39,278 nucleotides of DNA from the NCBI GenBank assembly GCA_902776435.1, contig CACYQB010000027.1, forward strand, positions 1-39,278. Direction: 5' to 3'. The position numbers and the translations under genes are program-made. How positions within the stretch are numbered: the first letter of the stretch is position 1; each line of letters begins with the position of its first letter. Source of the stretch: an uncultured Bacteroidales bacterium (GTDB lineage: Bacteria; Bacteroidota; Bacteroidia; Bacteroidales; Muribaculaceae). Positions 1 through 8,760 of this stretch are shown here, in pieces. Below the pieces are notes generated by a model. The model worked only from the letters and a program-made list of their open reading frames with translations. It did not search any database and had not been told where the DNA came from.

Positions 1-97
1 CCGCCAAACTGTCAACCCAGTTTAGGCGAACGATAAAATTAGTGTAAACCAACTTAGTTAATCGCTCTCAAATCTGTCAAGTAATTCTAGGGAAAGA

Positions 98-114
98 CAA
101 GTCAAGGTGACTTG
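98..114. promoter_or_regulatory. Perfect palindrome over the -33 region of recA
   Basis: Arms CAAGTCA and TGACTTG are separated by AGG. The palindrome ends 13 bp before the TACCTTTG box at 128-135, so it covers the expected -33 region. A dyad in this position before recA would suit an SOS-type operator, but no Bacteroidales consensus was compared. The role is inferred from position only. Confidence 0.4.
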
Positions 115-127
115 ATTTAACCTTCTT

Positions 128-135
128 TACCTTTG
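128..135 (+). promoter_or_regulatory. recA promoter -7 box (TACCTTTG)
   Basis: The box matches the Bacteroidota TAnnTTTG consensus. The predicted start lies just downstream, giving a leader of about 105 nt. That leader holds two perfect hairpins: TGCAGTGC/GCACTGCA at 134-158 and CGTGAAA/TTTCACG at 176-192. It then carries the CTAA heptad tract. A second CTTTG-containing sequence at 167-172 is a weaker candidate. Confidence 0.65.
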
Positions 136-200
136 CAGTGCTAAAAAATGGCACTGCATTGTTATTCCTTTGCACCGTGAAAGGTTTTCACGCCCTTTCA

Positions 201-240
201 ACTAACAACTAAAAACTAAGGACTAACAACTAAAAACTTA
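201..240 (+). repeat. CTAA heptad tandem repeat upstream of recA
   Basis: About five to six consecutive 7-bp units of the form ACTAANN (ACTAACA, ACTAAAA, ACTAAGG, ACTAACA, ACTAAAA) end a few bases before the recA start codon. Related tracts lie at 7376-7417, 10616-10650, 15304-15338 and 16387-16424. The role is unknown. Confidence 0.75.
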
Positions 241-247
241 ATAAACT

Positions 248-1351
248 ATGACTGAGCAGATTTTAAAACAAGAATTGATGATTGACGGGCAGGAGATTCG
301 CAGCATTGCCACGCCCGACATTGTGACCAACCATGTAGCCGAGACCGTTCCCCAAATGCCGCACAGCGCCGAGGTGGACCCCATCAAGCTGCAAGTAATG
401 CAAAATGCCGTTGCCAAGATTGAAAAGGCCTTCGGCTCCTGTGCCATCATGCGCATGAACGACGAGAGTGTCGAGGATGTTGATGTCATCCCCAGCGGTT
501 CCATCGGACTGGACAAGGCCCTCGGCGTGGGTGGCTATCCCCGTGGACGCATCGTCGAGATCTACGGTCCCGAGTCGTCGGGCAAGACCACACTGGCGCT
601 ACATGCCATCGCCCAAGCCCAGCGGATGGGCGGTATTGCAGCCTATATCGACGCCGAGCACGCCTTTGACCGCTCCTATGCCGAGGCCGTCGGAGTGAAC
701 ACGCGCAACCTGTGGATTTCGCAGCCCGACAACGGCGAGCAGGCTTTGGAGATCGCTGACCAGCTCATCCGCAGTGCCGCTATCGACGTCATCGTCATCG
801 ACAGCGTGGCTGCACTTACCCCCAAGGCCGAAATCGAGGGCGAGATGGGCGAAAGCAAGATGGGCCTGCAGGCACGCCTGATGAGCCAAGCGCTGAGGAA
901 ACTCACGGCCACCATCGCCAAGACACGCACGTGCTGCATCTTCATCAACCAGCTGCGCGAGAAGCTGGGCGTGATGTTCGGCAACCCCGAGACGACCACC
1001 GGCGGCAACGCGCTGAAGTTCTACAGCAGTGTGCGTCTGGACATCCGCCGCCTGGCACACATCAAGGACGGCGAACGCGTACTGGGCGCCCAGACACGCG
1101 TCAAAGTGGTGAAAAACAAGGTCGCCCCACCCTTCCGCAAGGCTGAGTTTGACGTCATCTACGGCCGTGGCATCAGCCGCGAGAGCGAAATCCTCGACAT
1201 GGGCGTCGAGGCTGGCATCGTCAAGAAGAGCGGCGCCTGGTTCAGCTGGCAAGACATGCGCTTGGGCCAAGGACGTGAGGCCGCCAAGCAGTTCCTCATC
1301 GACAACCCCGACACCGCCGACGCCATCCAGGATGCCCTCCACTCCGCATAG
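248..1351 (+). CDS. recA: Recombinase RecA
   Basis: RecA forms ATP-dependent filaments on single-stranded DNA for strand exchange, and promotes repressor cleavage where an SOS response exists. The Walker A motif GPESSGKT is at residues 107-114. The fold continues through the IDAEHAFD segment, the Walker B strand ending IVIDSVAAL, the INQLREK region and the [16 protein letters not shown]-binding loop. The C-terminal domain ends without the long acidic tail of many RecAs. The protein is 367 residues, longer than most RecAs. About 45 residues precede the usual start of homology, and an in-frame Met at residue 11 could shorten this only slightly. The segment before the ATPase core reads FGSCAIM where FGKGSIM is usual, a mild oddity. 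No neighbour appears co-transcribed. Identity is very secure; the exact start is less so. Confidence 0.96.
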   Translation: MTEQILKQELMIDGQEIRSIATPDIVTNHVAETVPQMPHSAEVDPIKLQVMQNAVAKIEKAFGSCAIMRMNDESVEDVDVIPSGSIGLDKALGVGGYPRGRIVEIYGPESSGKTTLALHAIAQAQRMGGIAAYIDAEHAFDRSYAEAVGVNTRNLWISQPDNGEQALEIADQLIRSAAIDVIVIDSVAALTPKAEIEGEMGESKMGLQARLMSQALRKLTATIAKTRTCCIFINQLREKLGVMFGNPETTTGGNALKFYSSVRLDIRRLAHIKDGERVLGAQTRVKVVKNKVAPPFRKAEFDVIYGRGISRESEILDMGVEAGIVKKSGAWFSWQDMRLGQGREAAKQFLIDNPDTADAIQDALHSA

Positions 1352-1387
1352 CCTTGAATCCAATACCATGAAATAACCACAAAAGAA

Positions 1388-1401
1388 GATGTGCCATAAT
1401 T
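1388..1401. repeat. Left inverted repeat of the 190-bp segment
   Basis: GATGTGCCATAATT is exactly complementary to 1564-1577. Extending inward, 19 of 23 positions remain complementary. The spacing and the internal promoter-like box resemble either an invertible promoter segment or a MITE-like element. No target-site duplication is evident outside the repeats. Confidence 0.6.
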
Positions 1402-1563
1402 TGTCGCAACAGTAATCGCGCTTCGCGCGAGAACCTTTAGCTCGGCGAAGCCAAATTAAACAAAATTTGTATTAAAATTAAAAATAATAGATTTATTCGC
1501 TCAATTTTATCAATAATTTTGTATAATTTCTCGGCCGACAGGCCGATTAAAAACGTGGCGTTG

Positions 1564-1577
1564 AATTATGGCACATC
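1564..1577. repeat. Right inverted repeat of the 190-bp segment
   Basis: AATTATGGCACATC is the exact reverse complement of 1388-1401. It lies about 235 bp before the start codon of the large secreted protein. Confidence 0.6.
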
Positions 1578-1811
1578 CATTTGTATATGATTGAAAAGCA
1601 TGGTTTTTCTGCAACCGATTGCACAAAAAAAAGTCGCCCTACTGAGGAAAAATATACATTATATAAAAGAAAGACATTTAATTTCGAGGCTTTTTTGTTT
1701 CATCCGTCGTTGAGAGAGATTGTTTCATATAAGATTAAACCAAACGACCAGACAACAAATCATATTGAGGATATAACCAACTAATAATTAATTAATAACC
1801 ATTTTATTAAG

Positions 1812-4800
1812 ATGAAAAATTTAAAATTACTAACCAGAAAGAGGTTAAGGCTCCTTGCCCTACTCCTCTGTTTGACTGCATCCATCCCGCATCTGTGGGC
1901 AGACAACACTTATGTTGTTGCGGGAGAACCTGCGGCAGTTTTTGGCACAACATGGAACACAACATTAAGTTCCAACCAAATGACCAACTATGCCACAAAC
2001 AGTTATATGCTTATTAAGCCAAACTGTAGTCTTACGGGCGCCAACATTTACTATAAGGTTGTTGGAAACGGAAGCAACTGGTATGGCAATAGTAGTGGCC
2101 AAGATTTTCAGATTTCTACCGGCTCAGGAACTTATGATGTGATTTTCGGTTTTTATTCCGATAATACAACCTATCAGGTTTACCAGATTCTTCAACGAGT
2201 CAATATCGCTGGCTGTACAGAACTGATGGGTGTTTATTGGGACACCAGCCAAAATCGGATGACAGCCGGTACGACAAGTTATACATTAACACTTACTGAT
2301 GTTTCCTTAAGCACCGGAACAACTTACACATACAAAGCTGTCGTAGACGGCAACACATGGTATGGTCAAGGTGGTACCACATCTGGAGGAAACTATGAAC
2401 TTACGGTAACTGAGACTGGCGTCTATGATGTCACTTTTGAATACAACCCCATTACACATAAAACAACAACAAGAACGACTTTAAAATCCACACCCGCTGA
2501 CACATATGTTGTAGCTGGTCCTGCGGCTATGTTTGGCGACAACTGGAATGGCACCTCAACAGCCAACACGATGACTGAAGGCAATGACGGCAAGTACAGA
2601 TTGACATTGTACAACCTGACACTGACTGCATCGACCAGTTATGAATACAAGGTGGTCAAGAATGGCACCGAATGGATTCCTAATACAGTCGATAATGCAA
2701 GTTTTTCGGTTGCGCTCAATGGTGCCTATGATGTAACGTTCATCTACGATCCTTCTACAGGGGTCTATAACGTGGAATGCACCCTGCAGACAGCTACTGG
2801 CGGCGAGACCTATACCGTTGCTGGATCAAATACTGTAATTCTGGGGTCATCATGGGATCCCACTGATAGCAACAATGACATGTCACTAGTCAGTGGTGTC
2901 TATCAACTAACTTTTAATGATGTTGTACTGAGTGACAACAATCCATCATGTGAATTTAGAATTGCTGTTAATCAATCATGGGTTACAGCATATCCTAGTG
3001 GAAATGCAAACGTCTCGGGATTTGATGGTAGTGGCACTTACGACATTGTTTTCACTTATAATCCCACTACTCACGACGTGACTGGTGTTGCCACTAAGCA
3101 TGCCGTAATCGTAAATTACTACGTACTGGGTGACGAGGCCCTGGGCTTGAGCTGGACACCCACTCCCACGACCACGATGACCTATGATGACAATACGGGG
3201 CTGTACACCTACACCTACTATGTCAACAATAGTGGTACCCATCGTTTTATATTTGCCAACGGTCAGGCCACTGGCTATTCCAGCGAACAAATCCAAGAAG
3301 CATGGGACTACTTCAACAGCCATTATCGCATTGGTCCGATCAACGGAGACCAGAGCGTGGCACTTAATGCCAGCATGACACAGACCCAAATGGCTAATGA
3401 CAACCATAGTGCTTATCAGGTGACACTCGGTGTCGGCACTTACACCATCTACTATGACCCGAACAACATGACCTTCCGTGTAGAGGGTGCTGAGCCCATT
3501 TATATCACGGGTGACCTGGGTCTGGGTTTGGGTTGGAACTATGCTCCCACGACAGCGATGGCCTATGACGACAATACTGGCCTGTACAGCTACACCTACA
3601 AGGTGCCCAAGCAGGGAACCTACAACTTCGTGTTTGCCAACGGCCAAGCCACTGGCTATTCCAGCGAGCAGGAAGCTCAGGCTTGGGACTACTTCAACAG
3701 CAACTATCGCATCGGTCCCAATGTTGCAGCAGAAGAGTATGTCGTGGGCACTGACAACTGGAAGTCAACCCAGATGGCTGGTGCAGACAAGGGTGCCTAC
3801 TCGGTAAAGCTTGCCGCTGGCAACGTCTCCATCTACTTTGACAAGGCCCAGATGCAGTTCAAAATCGAGAGCAACGGTGAACTGGGCGATGACCTCTACA
3901 TGGTGGGTGGACTGACCGTCGATGACAGTATCCACTACTATGCCCCCAACGATGGCGTGCTCATGAAGTATGACAACACAAAGAAGCTGTACTACCTGAA
4001 CCACGTCACTCTGAACACTAACGCCACCTTCTGCTTCTCCAGGTCTCTGGGCAGCGATAGCGAAGACTGGGATGGCATGGGCACCCGCTATGGCAATGCC
4101 GACACCGACCAGACTTACTTTGTCCCCAAAGAAGGCGACGTTACAGCCCACCTCAAGGTAACAGGTGACAAGATCAACGTCAACATGCCCCTCAATGTTT
4201 GGGACGAGAATAAGGGCGAATGGCATATGTACACCGCTGGCATCTACAACGTGGTTGTCAACATCGAGGACGGCTGGGTGAAGCTTATCAAGACGGACCA
4301 GTTCTCTCTCTTCCCCATGAACGTCTATCTGCAGCAGACAAGCAACGTTAAAATCGACAATATCGGAGCCGTAGGTCACACCTACAGCGCTGACCAAGAC
4401 GGCAGCAATCCTTGGCCCCTGATTGCATGGAACAGGCTTCAGGGTGATTGGAATCCGAACTCCGACGCAAACCACTATGCTGTAACCTTCAAGGGCGACA
4501 CCACGACCAGCGATCAAAAGCAGTGGTGGCACTGGGAGGTAAGCGCCTCGATTGCCGAGGTGATGTTCACCCGCACCAATCAAGATCCCTACAATAGTCC
4601 AACCATCGCCCGCAAGGCTGGTGTGCTGTGGTACACCTGGGAGGAAGACAACACGATGACCGCCCACAGTCGTGAGTACTTCACCTCGTCGGCATCCGCT
4701 CTGCCTGGCAACGTGGAAGTCGAAGAAGGTCACTACTACGTCTATTTTATCAACACTGTGGGATGGGAAACTGTCAGCTGTGTGGCATGGAGCAGCCAGA

Positions 4801-6641
4801 TGAACCCCTACATTGACGGCCACGGTATGGACGTGCAGACCTGGCCTGGACAGACGATGACCTGCATCGGTGTTGACCCGATGACCGGCTATGAGGTTTG
4901 GGAATATGACTTCGGCGCCATCGATGACAGCAAGGCTCCAGATGACCTGCTCTTCCATGACGGAACGCCCATCGCCACCACCGATGCCAAGGAGCAGACC
5001 GGTGACTTTGAGTTCATCAACGGCGGTGTGTATGACTACCTGGGCCTGTTTGATGACGCTTACACGCTGAACAGCCTCATCCGTACTGCCCATAAGAACA
5101 TCCGTTACACCATCAGTAATGACCTTGTCGGCGTTTACTACGATCCCAATGCTCAGACCGAAGTCACATACAAGTTGAGCAATGGCACCGATCACACTGA
5201 GACCGTTATCGGAGCCCTCTATGCTAAGGATTTGAATGACTACGGTGAGAAGTCCGAGATGCCCGACGGCGAAGAATTCTACGATTACGTATATGGCATC
5301 TGTGGCACTTCGGGAACTGACACGAGACCTTCTCAGGTGATGGACAAGAAGAAAGAGTATGACCAGAGTAACTGGATCAAGCTCGTCGTTTCGCCCAACT
5401 ACGATGGAGGCACTCCCATGCCCGTTGACAAACCCAAATTGGCGGATTACGTGGATCACATTATCCCTGGTGGCACCCTGCATGTTTACATGACCGACAG
5501 CATCAACCCAACGGCTCGCGTTATGGCCATCAAGTTGGGAGACAAAGTAGAAGAGTATATACCCAACGTCTATATCTCGGAGCACTTCAACGACACCATT
5601 GTGTTCAACTACACTCACCGCGAGTGGCAATTGGGCACCTACAAGGGCGTTTACCGTACCCAGCCCCATGTGGAATGGAAGCAAAACGGCGTGGGCGGTA
5701 ACATCTATGCCGAGGTGACCCGCGAACGTGTCGATGATAAGACCTACAAGATGTTCTATGTGGCTCCCAAGCCCCAGGAAATCGCTTACATCACTTGGGT
5801 TGTCTATGACAACGATAACTTGTATGATGGTGGTGCGCGTCCCTATGGCAACTATGAGTCAGGTGTCTATACACCTTACACTAGTGAAGGCCAATTCTTG
5901 CCAAAGGATCCGGGCCGCTTCTACTCACCGCGCAATTTCGACCGCAGCGAGAGCATTCCTCTCAGTTACTTAGAGGATTTGGTCACCCAGGGTATCATAA
6001 CAAGAGCACAGCTCGACAGCTTGAGGAACAATTACTTGAGCGAAAACGAGTTGGAAACCATCTTTGGTGGCTACGGCCAGCAATATGGTCCTTATGCCAA
6101 CGGCTACATGCAGTATGGTGGCATCAAGGTGAACTGGTCACTCTTCGATGAGTCAAAGAGCGGTAACGAGCCCTGGTGGCAGATCTTCAGGCCCGGACAG
6201 GCCTATAAGTTCTTGGCCATCATCCGCTACGCCCGTGGCAGTGAAGGCAAAGATAGTGCCGACAATTACTTGTTCGGTCCCAGCAATGGCGACGGAGATG
6301 AGGAAACAGGAACCGTATTTGGTGCGCCACGCCGTGCTGGCAGCCAGACCTATTTCCCGAACCTGTACTTCACCGATGACTTTAAGGACGAAGGCTTAGA
6401 CAGGAGCAAGTTCATCATCTTCCCCATCATGGCCAGCTCTGCCGTTTCCAACGGTACAGAGATGGGTAACGTAACAGACGTCAGGGAGATTATCCAGGAC
6501 GTAGCAACACCAAGCACCGTTGCCTCGGTTCGTTACTACAACCTGATGGGCGTGGAGAGCGACAAGCCGTTCGACGGCCTGAATATCGTCGTCACCACTT
6601 ACAGTGACGGCAGCCGCACCTCCAAGAAGATCCTGCGCTGA
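1812..6641 (+). CDS. Large secreted multi-repeat protein, SusE/F-like carbohydrate-binding repeats, sorting-type C-terminus
   Basis: This 1609-residue protein starts with a basic region and a hydrophobic core (about residues 8-27) ending near WAD, a typical signal peptide. No lipobox Cys is present. The N-terminal half is built of repeats opening TYVVAG, YVLGD or YITGD, at about residues 31, 133, 230, 334, 437, 563 and 695. Those at 437 and 563 are near copies sharing FANGQATGYSSEQ and AWDYFNS. The aromatic-rich repeats resemble starch-binding domains of SusE/SusF-type outer-membrane proteins. The middle (about 830-1500) has no recognised catalytic motif. The last 70 residues (VRYYNLMGV, then NIVVTTYSDG) resemble the type IX/Por C-terminal sorting domain common in this order. 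The likely role is cell-surface glycan binding. It stands alone, without susC/susD neighbours. Repeat architecture is secure; function is inferred. Confidence 0.72.
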   Translation: MKNLKLLTRKRLRLLALLLCLTASIPHLWADNTYVVAGEPAAVFGTTWNTTLSSNQMTNYATNSYMLIKPNCSLTGANIYYKVVGNGSNWYGNSSGQDFQISTGSGTYDVIFGFYSDNTTYQVYQILQRVNIAGCTELMGVYWDTSQNRMTAGTTSYTLTLTDVSLSTGTTYTYKAVVDGNTWYGQGGTTSGGNYELTVTETGVYDVTFEYNPITHKTTTRTTLKSTPADTYVVAGPAAMFGDNWNGTSTANTMTEGNDGKYRLTLYNLTLTASTSYEYKVVKNGTEWIPNTVDNASFSVALNGAYDVTFIYDPSTGVYNVECTLQTATGGETYTVAGSNTVILGSSWDPTDSNNDMSLVSGVYQLTFNDVVLSDNNPSCEFRIAVNQSWVTAYPSGNANVSGFDGSGTYDIVFTYNPTTHDVTGVATKHAVIVNYYVLGDEALGLSWTPTPTTTMTYDDNTGLYTYTYYVNNSGTHRFIFANGQATGYSSEQIQEAWDYFNSHYRIGPINGDQSVALNASMTQTQMANDNHSAYQVTLGVGTYTIYYDPNNMTFRVEGAEPIYITGDLGLGLGWNYAPTTAMAYDDNTGLYSYTYKVPKQGTYNFVFANGQATGYSSEQEAQAWDYFNSNYRIGPNVAAEEYVVGTDNWKSTQMAGADKGAYSVKLAAGNVSIYFDKAQMQFKIESNGELGDDLYMVGGLTVDDSIHYYAPNDGVLMKYDNTKKLYYLNHVTLNTNATFCFSRSLGSDSEDWDGMGTRYGNADTDQTYFVPKEGDVTAHLKVTGDKINVNMPLNVWDENKGEWHMYTAGIYNVVVNIEDGWVKLIKTDQFSLFPMNVYLQQTSNVKIDNIGAVGHTYSADQDGSNPWPLIAWNRLQGDWNPNSDANHYAVTFKGDTTTSDQKQWWHWEVSASIAEVMFTRTNQDPYNSPTIARKAGVLWYTWEEDNTMTAHSREYFTSSASALPGNVEVEEGHYYVYFINTVGWETVSCVAWSSQMNPYIDGHGMDVQTWPGQTMTCIGVDPMTGYEVWEYDFGAIDDSKAPDDLLFHDGTPIATTDAKEQTGDFEFINGGVYDYLGLFDDAYTLNSLIRTAHKNIRYTISNDLVGVYYDPNAQTEVTYKLSNGTDHTETVIGALYAKDLNDYGEKSEMPDGEEFYDYVYGICGTSGTDTRPSQVMDKKKEYDQSNWIKLVVSPNYDGGTPMPVDKPKLADYVDHIIPGGTLHVYMTDSINPTARVMAIKLGDKVEEYIPNVYISEHFNDTIVFNYTHREWQLGTYKGVYRTQPHVEWKQNGVGGNIYAEVTRERVDDKTYKMFYVAPKPQEIAYITWVVYDNDNLYDGGARPYGNYESGVYTPYTSEGQFLPKDPGRFYSPRNFDRSESIPLSYLEDLVTQGIITRAQLDSLRNNYLSENELETIFGGYGQQYGPYANGYMQYGGIKVNWSLFDESKSGNEPWWQIFRPGQAYKFLAIIRYARGSEGKDSADNYLFGPSNGDGDEETGTVFGAPRRAGSQTYFPNLYFTDDFKDEGLDRSKFIIFPIMASSAVSNGTEMGNVTDVREIIQDVATPSTVASVRYYNLMGVESDKPFDGLNIVVTTYSDGSRTSKKILR

Positions 6642-6675
6642 CACACTGTTCGCGAGTAACAGTCTAATATGACGG

Positions 6676-6716
6676 CAGCCGCACCCCCTTGAAAACGGGC
6701 GTGCGGCTGTTGTTTT
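6676..6716 (+). terminator. Rho-independent terminator after the surface protein gene
   Basis: The stem CAGCCGCAC/GTGCGGCTG (6676-6684 and 6701-6709) is extended by C/G runs and followed by TTGTTTT. The left arm repeats the last codons of the gene (GACGGCAGCCGCAC). Confidence 0.85.
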
Positions 6717-6770
6717 ACCATTGTGACGAAAAAAATCAGGCCGAGGGGCGGAAACCACGGGGAAAAGCAT

Positions 6771-6778
6771 TACCTTTG
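6771..6778 (+). promoter_or_regulatory. -7 box (TACCTTTG) of the DUF1599/DoxX/kinase-AAA gene run
   Basis: This TAnnTTTG match lies about 30 bp before the DUF1599 start and after the preceding terminator. It probably drives the + strand genes from 6811 to 11070, whose gaps are short and terminator-free. Confidence 0.6.
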
Positions 6779-6810
6779 TAAGTTAAAACATAATCAATGA
6801 CACATCGACT

Positions 6811-7359
6811 ATGCATGATACAAGCAAACAATATGATGAGGCGATAGCCCAGTGCCGCGAACTGTTCGTCAACAAGATGAAGGACTACGGCCCCTCATGG
6901 CGCATCCTCAGGCCCAGATCGGTGACTGACCAGATTTTCATCAAGGCCAAGCGCATCCGCACCCTGGAGCTTAACGGCGAGACCAAGGTGGGCGAAGGCA
7001 TTTGGCCCGAATTCATCGGCATCATCAACTATGGCATTATCGGACTCATCCAGCTCAAGTTGGGCTACAGCGACACGGTAGACATCAGCAGGGAACGCGC
7101 CCTGGAACTCTATGACAAGTTCATCGCCGAGACCAAGAACCTGATGATTGCCAAGAACACCGACTACGGCGAGGCATGGCGCGACATGCGCATCTCGAGC
7201 TACACCGACCTCATCCTCACCAAGATCCAGCGCACCAAGGAGATTGAGAACCATGATGGTGCAACACTGGTGAGCGAGGGCATCGATGCCAACTACCAGG
7301 ACATGATTAACTATAGCGTGTTTGCACTCATCAAGCACAACGAGCAAATGAATAGTTAA
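6811..7359 (+). CDS. DUF1599 family protein (nucleotide-modification-associated domain)
   Basis: The 182-residue protein contains two tandem copies of one all-helical unit, about residues 10-85 and 105-178. Each unit carries a DYGxxWR motif (DYGPSWR, DYGEAWR), then TDxIxxKxxR and a later INY segment. This is the DUF1599 / nucleotide modification associated domain 1 pattern found widely in Bacteroidales. Its biochemistry is not established to my knowledge. It is first in a + strand run with the DoxX-like gene, and in Bacteroides genomes these two usually sit beside tpiA, the SPOR gene and folE. Here those partners lie about 12 kb away. Family assignment is confident; function is unknown. Confidence 0.85.
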   Translation: MHDTSKQYDEAIAQCRELFVNKMKDYGPSWRILRPRSVTDQIFIKAKRIRTLELNGETKVGEGIWPEFIGIINYGIIGLIQLKLGYSDTVDISRERALELYDKFIAETKNLMIAKNTDYGEAWRDMRISSYTDLILTKIQRTKEIENHDGATLVSEGIDANYQDMINYSVFALIKHNEQMNS

Positions 7360-7375
7360 TAGTTGACCAGATCCC

Positions 7376-7417
7376 AACTAAATACTAAGGACTAAAAACT
7401 AAGGACTAAAAACTAAA
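7376..7417 (+). repeat. CTAA heptad tandem repeat before the DoxX-like gene
   Basis: Six consecutive 7-bp units occur: ACTAAAT, ACTAAGG, ACTAAAA, ACTAAGG, ACTAAAA, ACTAAAA. The tract runs directly into the ATG at 7418, so it occupies the entire ribosome-binding region and no Shine-Dalgarno sequence is possible. Confidence 0.8.
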
Positions 7418-8740
7418 ATGACCATCAAGGCGTTTATCAACGGGATAAAGGGCGAAAAGTGGTGCCTGCTGTTGACGATGCTCATGCGGCTCACAGTGGG
7501 CGGCGTGTTTATCTACTCAGGCTTCACTAAGGCGATCGATCCTTGGGGCTTCTGCTACAAGATCACCGACTACCTGGCGGCCATGGGATTGACCGAATGG
7601 ACGGGCACTGCGCTGTTTGTCGCAGTAGCACTCGCCGTCATCGAGTTCGTCCTGGGCGTGGTGATCGCCGTAGGGGCTTACCGCCGTGGAGGTCCCATCT
7701 TGGCCCTTATCCTGATGCTGGTCATGACACCGCTCACGCTGTGGCTTGCCGTGACGGGTGCCGTGCCTGACTGCGGCTGCTTTGGCGACGCGTTGCACTT
7801 GAGCAACTGGGCGACCTTCGGCAAGAATGTGCTGCTCTTGCTCGGCATCATCTACCTGCTGGCATTCAACAAGTCGTTGCGGGGCGTTTACGGTCCTGCC
7901 GTGCAATGGGTGGTGCTGGCGCTGTCGTTCGCCCTGGTGATATCAGTGGCTTACTATGGCTACTTTACCCAACCGCTCATCGACTACCGCCCCTACCCTG
8001 AGGGCACGCGCCTCGTGTCATCGACGGCCGAGGACAGCGATGAGTGCGAGGACGACTTCATCTTTATCTACAGCAAGAACGGTGAGGAACACGAGTTTAC
8101 CATCGACAGCCTGCCCGACGAGGAAGACGGCTGGGAATATGTCACCCGCTATCACGCCCGTCGCCCCCGTGGCAAAGTCATCATGCAGGGCAGCGGCTCG
8201 GGTAACGGCATCGCCATCACCGATCAGGACGGCAACGATGTGACCCTGGATGTGCTGGGCGACAGCCGCCGCACGGTGTTGTTACTCTTCCCCGACCTGC
8301 CCCACGTGGGCGTTGTCAACTCATTCGCCCTCAATGAGCTCAACGATGCCGCCCTCGTCTCTCAAGCCGATGTCATCGGCCTCACACCCGCCACTGCCGA
8401 GGAAATTGAGCACTGGAAAGACATCTCGATGGCAAGCTATCCCATCTACAACATGGACGACAGCGAGCTCAAGATGATTGCCCGTGGCAATCCCGCTGTG
8501 GTCTATCTCGAGGATGGTGTCATCAAGTGGAAGCGCACGCTCTCGTCGCTCGACAGCGAGGAGCAGCCCATGGAATTGAGCGAAATGGGCAAGTCCTATA
8601 ATGCCGACAGCATCCTCACCAATCTAGTGCTTGCCTATCTGGCCGCGATGCTCGCACTTGTCATCATCAACCGCACCCACCTCATGGTAAGGTACTTCTA
8701 CTACAAGCGCCACAAGAAGCAATCTAAAACCGACAACTAA
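7418..8740 (+). CDS. DoxX/MauE-like membrane protein with a large periplasmic-type insert
   Basis: The 440-residue protein begins with a DoxX-type bundle: hydrophobic helices at about residues 18-38, 63-87, 92-114, 134-150 and 162-182. It includes the family-typical FIYSGFTKAIDPW segment and a PDCGCFGD motif with Cys119 and Cys121. A long acidic soluble region follows (about 190-400), and then a last helix near 405-425. The central part may be a thioredoxin-like fold, as annotated for some Bacteroidales homologues, but no CxxC is present in it. The redox or quinone-linked role of the DoxX/MauE families is only suggestive here. The gene lies 58 bp after DUF1599 and 20 bp before the kinase-AAA fusion, so co-transcription is likely. 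Confidence 0.78.
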   Translation: MTIKAFINGIKGEKWCLLLTMLMRLTVGGVFIYSGFTKAIDPWGFCYKITDYLAAMGLTEWTGTALFVAVALAVIEFVLGVVIAVGAYRRGGPILALILMLVMTPLTLWLAVTGAVPDCGCFGDALHLSNWATFGKNVLLLLGIIYLLAFNKSLRGVYGPAVQWVVLALSFALVISVAYYGYFTQPLIDYRPYPEGTRLVSSTAEDSDECEDDFIFIYSKNGEEHEFTIDSLPDEEDGWEYVTRYHARRPRGKVIMQGSGSGNGIAITDQDGNDVTLDVLGDSRRTVLLLFPDLPHVGVVNSFALNELNDAALVSQADVIGLTPATAEEIEHWKDISMASYPIYNMDDSELKMIARGNPAVVYLEDGVIKWKRTLSSLDSEEQPMELSEMGKSYNADSILTNLVLAYLAAMLALVIINRTHLMVRYFYYKRHKKQSKTDN

Positions 8741-8760
8741 GAACAAAGAACTGAAATAAT

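Larger units (their letters stand above)
1352..1811. other. Intergenic region with a 190-bp inverted-repeat-bounded segment
   Basis: This 460-bp gap between recA and the large surface protein has no convincing gene. A 67-codon reading frame at 1581-1784 has low-complexity AT-rich sequence and no recognisable product. Positions 1388-1577 are bounded by inverted repeats. Inside are short GC hairpins (CGCGC/GCGCG near 1417-1429; CGGCC/GGCCG near 1532-1545), an AT-rich stretch and a TAATTTTG box at 1514-1521 pointing at the downstream gene. Confidence 0.55.

Noticed and set aside
1581-1784. Small + strand gene between recA and the surface protein
   Set aside because: AT-rich, no promoter of its own beyond the segment discussed, and no recognisable product; treated as non-coding.
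3765-5684. Long minus-strand open frame of 639 codons inside the surface-protein gene
   Set aside because: It is the reverse reading of a highly coding-like + strand gene with repeat domains; its Val/His/Gly-rich translation has no domain.
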